DNA of 64,000 nt, from NCBI GenBank assembly GCA_964036155.1, contig OZ038422.1:11741201-11805200 (forward strand). The letters are read 5' to 3'. Each line of letters starts with the position of its first letter. Position 1 is the first letter of the stretch. Positions 59,921-64,000 of this stretch are shown here, piece after piece. The notes beneath the pieces are model-generated. The model was not told where the DNA came from. It was given only the letters and a program-made list of their open reading frames with translations, and did no database searches. The stretch is from Diploscapter coronatus (lineage: Eukaryota > Nematoda > Chromadorea > Rhabditida > Rhabditidae). A program made the translations under genes and the position numbers.

Positions 59921-62900
59921 TTAAACCCAGGGTAGTTGACTATAAATAAAAGAGCTATCGAAAAAATCGAATAATTCAGTGAAAGATTCTCTCTTTTTCG
60001 GTTCTAGCTCCCAACATTTTTCGATCTAAATTAAAGTGTTTAATTCGGGTGTCATATACCTCACTCATATACCTTAATCCATAAATCATCCGAAACATTT
60101 TCGGGCCTCTTTAGTCTAATTCCTTGCTCAAGCAACTTATATAGCTTTCTGGGATCTGATTCTGAATTATGTCAAATGTCGAACAAATTAGCTCTAAACT
60201 AACGCACCTGGATATTTAACTTCGGTTTGGTTGATCATCTCATAAAGCAATACTCCAAAAGACCAAACATCGCTTAATTTCGCGGCCTGATTTCCTTTTA
60301 ACATCTCAGGAGGTGTCCAGAATATAGGTAGACGGCTTAAATCCGTCTCATCCTTTTCGCCCTCAAATACAGCCAAGGAAAAATCGGCTAGCTTGACTTT
60401 AGGAGGACAGTTGTCGGCGTTATTACAAAGAATATTCGAGGATTTCAGATTTCTATGAACTATATTTCGGGATTGAATATATTTCATAGCTGAGCATATC
60501 TAAATTTAGCTTTATGATGCTATTTTCATGGCGTTAAATTTCAGCGTGCCTGCCCAGCAATGTTATCAAACTCTCCGAAGTCTTGGTTTAGCGGTCTCAA
60601 TTTTAACAGGTCATGCAATGATCGGTTCCTGAAATTGCTCAATTAAAGTTTACTGGTGTTTCAAATTTAAGGCAATACATAAATTCCATCAGAAATAGGT
60701 ATGGAGGCTGGGAGAAACAGGTTGCCTTGATTTTGACGATATTTTCATGGTCGAATTGAGAAAGCAAATCGGATTCTCGCTTAAACCGAGCGATCTCTTT
60801 GCATTCCAGAACTTTCGCGGTTACTTGCTCGTAACCATCTAATCTGGCGACATAAATCTGAAATTTGGTCCTTTCCAGCTTTTTGATTACTTTTCCAAAT
60901 TCATACCTCCGCATAGGTGCCCAAAGAGATTTTCTCCATTAATGCTACTCTTCTTTGAGTGACGTTTATTATTTTACTTGGGAATTTTTCTTGGTCCTGA
61001 CTTTTCGAAGATGCAGCCTCTTTAAGCTCGAAAGGTAATCTTTTTGATCGTCTTGTGAATTTATTTTCTGAAATTATTCATTTTCGTAGTTTTTTTTTCT
61101 GAATTACAATTTTTTTACCTGTAAAATAGTCCACCAATAAATGCAATGATTGGAAGAATAGGTCGTTCGAAAGAATGTAATATCCATCCTTCCACGTGAT
61201 TCGGTAATGATCGCAAATTCCCCTATGGCTGCTTTTCACGGTCAGCACCCACTCGGTCGAACTTTTCTGTCGGATGTAAAAAGAGCCGACCGGATTTGAT
61301 ATATCCGCAAATCTGTTATCGCCTTCGATTCTTGAGACTTTTCCGAGATTCCACCTAAAATTCTAACTTCTACAAGAATAAAAGTATTTAATAAGTTTTC
61401 AAACTTATTGCAAATTTTGTTGTCATTTTGGCGATTTTTTACAAGATTTAAAAATATATATTTTGGCTGAAAATATGAAATTCTTACGACATTTTAGACA
61501 CCGACTCAGATACTTTCGACTTAGGTAAATATCCCATTTCACCGTCTTCAATCTTCTGCACCAGAACTCGATCTTTTTCTTCTCCTTTTATAAGTAAGGC
61601 TATCCCAGGGGGTAGGGTAACTTTGGATTTCCCTTGTAACTCACAGTACTCCAGTGTTATGACTTCTTCATAGACTAAAACTTGTTTGGATTACTATTAT
61701 TCATTTTAAAATAAGGGTTTCATATATTTCCCTTACCTGAAGGAGGTATGGATAACCACAAAGGTTTATTAACAGGCGATCCACAACTATCAACCGATTC
61801 TATCGTCAATCTGGGCTTCGTTTCTTCTTCCCACCTCAAATATGGCACTTCTTCAGCTTTCCTCGTGATACTCAATTCATATTCATCCTAAAATCGTAGA
61901 TATTAAAAGCTGGTCTTCAATTTTCACCGATTTCTGTTTTTTGAAGAACGTATTCGTTATTTCTTCAGATATTAAAGAGATTCCAGGAGATTGGGTTTCA
62001 GATTTAGTTCCAGAAAAACTACTTTTCGCAGGTATAATTTCAGATGGTGTTATTTGTTGGGGCATTTGTGAGATTTTTGCGGGTATCGGTGATGGAGATG
62101 AATTTCTCGAACTGTTATGAAGCCTCGTCGCAGACACCGTGAAAGGCATTTCTTTCAGTCGGGTTAGAGCGTCTTCAGAGTCTCTGTTTTTCCTTTCGGC
62201 TTCAAATATTGTGTCGTCCAGTTCAGTAATGATTCTATCGATCTCTGACATGACGTTATCATTTTTCAACAGAACGTCATCAGAGTTTTTATGCTCGTAA
62301 TCATTTTTCTTGGCGTCCTTTTCTCTCTCCATAAACTCAGGGACATCAATTGGGCGTTCAGAATATTTCACTTCAAACTCAAAAATTTCTTCCTCAAGCT
62401 GGTTTTCATGCATTTTATCAACTTCAAAATTTCTTGGAGGTTTCGGCGGTGCCTGAGTATTCTCTTCACTTTCAACGATCATCATTTTCAAGCCTTTCGT
62501 ATTTGTGGTCTTGTAGTGTTTTTCAGAAGTGGATTTCTCGATCTTTACGATATCCCCAGAGTCAGAAAACCCGGCGGTAGAGACGGAATAACTTGAGCTT
62601 GAACTGGCTTCACTTGAAAACTCCGATCTAATTTTATTTTTTGAAGGTAACAGTGATACTTGGCTGGCCAAATATAGTTGGCCCGAGCTAAGACGGTCTG
62701 AAATAGAAAATAAGAATAGAGCTCTTTTAAAATAAATGCAACTAAATCTCTATTTAACAAGGGAAGTAACTTTGGGTCGGGTGGAGTTTAACGGTGAAAC
62801 CTATACCATCTGAAATAGCGGAATTTTCTGAGTCAAATAATCTTATTTTATCTGCTACCGAGCTATGATTATAAAATCAGTATAGGAAGATACAAAATTA

Positions 62901-63961
62901 GAATATTATCGCTGACATTTTTCACATAAAACATTTCGAATTCGAGTAGAATTGATGATCATTCATTATTCACTCGGAGAAATAGCACTTGGAATGGAGA
63001 GGGTTAGAGAAATGATAAGCTCGGATGAACGCCAATTTAATGCAAATTAACATTATTTGAAGTAAAAATTACTGATTTAACGTTCAATTTTTACCGGCGT
63101 AACTCGGTAACAGATAAAAATTACATCATTCGACTCGGAACATTCTGCCCTTTCAGATGGTGTAAGTTTCAACGCAAAACTCCACCCTACCTAAAGTTAC
63201 CCCCCTTGTTGGATCGAATAGCTTTCAAGTATCATACTTTGTAAATACGTAACCAAATCCTTTAAAGTTGCTGAATAATAATCCACGAATGGGGTGCAGT
63301 TTATGGTATCTATGCAAGTCACATAAAAATACCCTTTACCATCCATCTCCTTCAAGTGATGTACGGTCGAGTGCCTAATCGCTAAAATGGCGTCATTTTG
63401 GCATGGAATATCATTTTTGTATCCATACCGTTTTTGTCCTTATAAGAGAATACCAATTGACCCATAAGCCCATTTTCGGTGGGTCTTTTAAAGTCAGAAA
63501 TTCTGATTAGGAACTCCCGATTCTCATTGCCCATCAGTTCATTGGTAGTCTCTTCGGTGTTCATAGTACCCACGAACCATCTGAGAACTCTATTTGGTAT
63601 CATTTGGTAAACTTTGGCAACCTACGAAAACTTATAGAACCCCTTGGTTAGATGAAGTCGAGGCACCAAACCCTGAAGACGGTTGCCATCTTTTTCAGGA
63701 ATCGAATAAGCTACCAACCAAAATTCAGCGTATCTAAAATCATGTTTTAACATATCTGTTAAAAATACTTCTCACTCGTCATGTTTCAAAGGGATAACTT
63801 CATCACCAAAAGAGACCGATAGTTCACCCTTTTTCTTAGCCCGATATGGATAAATCACGAATAATCTTTCGACATCTGAATTTAAAAAAAAAAAATGGAG
63901 ATAAATATTTTCAAAGTTTACCGTATTTGTAATTTTCTTTATTATTCGAAGATGCAGCCAT
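59921..63961 (-). CDS. SH3-SH2-linker-SH3-SH2-pseudokinase, Src-like
   Basis: Fifteen exons: 63961-63922, 63875-63776, 63733-63667, 63621-63429, 63381-63238, 62697-61928, 61887-61737, 61674-61488, 61354-61119, 61067-60907, 60857-60679, 60628-60550, 60499-60208, 60161-60073 and 60025-59921. All phases agree: 930 residues. SH3-1 (about 15-75): RLFVIYPYRAKKKGELSVSF. SH2-1 (about 84-175): FLIRIS ... GYFYVTCIDTINC. A ~310-residue acidic linker holds the SH3 ligand APPKPPRNF. SH3-2 (about 489-550) ends GEMGYLPKSKV. SH2-2 (551-629): WNLGKVSRIEG ... GSFYIRQKSS. The kinase domain (about 660-930) keeps Lys698 (VTAKVLE) and Glu711, but the catalytic loop is HRNLKSSN (Asp to Asn, 786) and DFG is DFS (808-810), so it is predicted inactive. 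There is no N-terminal Gly for myristoylation. Role inferred: phosphotyrosine and Pro-rich scaffold. Two genes rather than one remains possible. Confidence 0.78.
62756..63210. mobile_element. 455 bp fold-back MITE in the intron between the two SH3-SH2 modules
   Basis: The left arm AACAAGGGAAGTAACTTTGG ... GGTGGAGTTTAACGGTGAAA pairs with the right arm TTTCAACGCAAAACTCCACC ... TAAAGTTACCCCCCTTGTT. Pairing extends about 110 bp inward, past CTGAGTCAAATAATC. No target-site duplication is clear. It fills most of the 540 bp intron 62698-63237. Confidence 0.8.
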
Positions 63962-64000
63962 TAGAATTAGATAAAATTCTGAAAATAAGAATTAAATATA

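Noticed and set aside
1..64000. CRISPR array, bacterial operon or phage features
   Set aside because: Spliced eukaryotic genes throughout; no regularly spaced identical repeats.

Overview
The window is nuclear DNA from a nematode, most likely a free-living rhabditid. Introns are short (38-50 nt is common) and end in TTTTCAG or TTTTAG. Several start codons sit a few bases after a possible spliced-leader acceptor. The recognisable genes have nematode relatives: gld-2, smn-1, hnRNP K (hrpk-1), taf-4 and a nematode globin. All gene models below were spliced by eye; wherever I give a protein length, the exon phases agree at every junction. There is no transcript support.

Layout. 24-1343 (+): the 3' end of a gene for a disordered, transcription-factor-like protein. 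1719-13915 (all minus): four genes in the transcriptional order unrecognised RG-rich gene, gld-2 copy B, smn-1, gld-2 copy A. The two poly(A)-polymerase genes are tandem paralogues flanking smn-1 and share near-identical patches. 13916-26129: a 12.2 kb gene-poor stretch rich in GA tracts and repeats. 26130-31031 (-): the three-KH-domain gene hrpk-1, whose last intron holds a 1.69 kb fold-back element. 31722-35389 (+): taf-4, divergent from hrpk-1. 35390-40449: non-coding, with a tRNA-derived SINE and a mariner-type MITE. 40450-47461 (+): a globin gene with two alternative first exons. 47886-49852 (+): a Cys-rich saposin-like gene. 49946-52957 (-): an LCAT/PLA2G15-type acyltransferase. 55636-57932 (+): a four-TM protein, followed by a degraded duplicate of its last exon that is split by a MITE. 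59921-63961 (-): a 930-residue protein modelled as SH3-SH2-linker-SH3-SH2-pseudokinase.

Functionally, the left third is weighted toward RNA control: two GLD-2-type nucleotidyltransferases, SMN for snRNP assembly and an hnRNP K homologue, plus the TFIID subunit TAF4. The right part holds unrelated housekeeping and signalling genes. The most unusual items are the double SH3-SH2 pseudokinase, the gld-2 pair with patchy similarity and different intron positions, and a high apparent rate of GC-AG introns.
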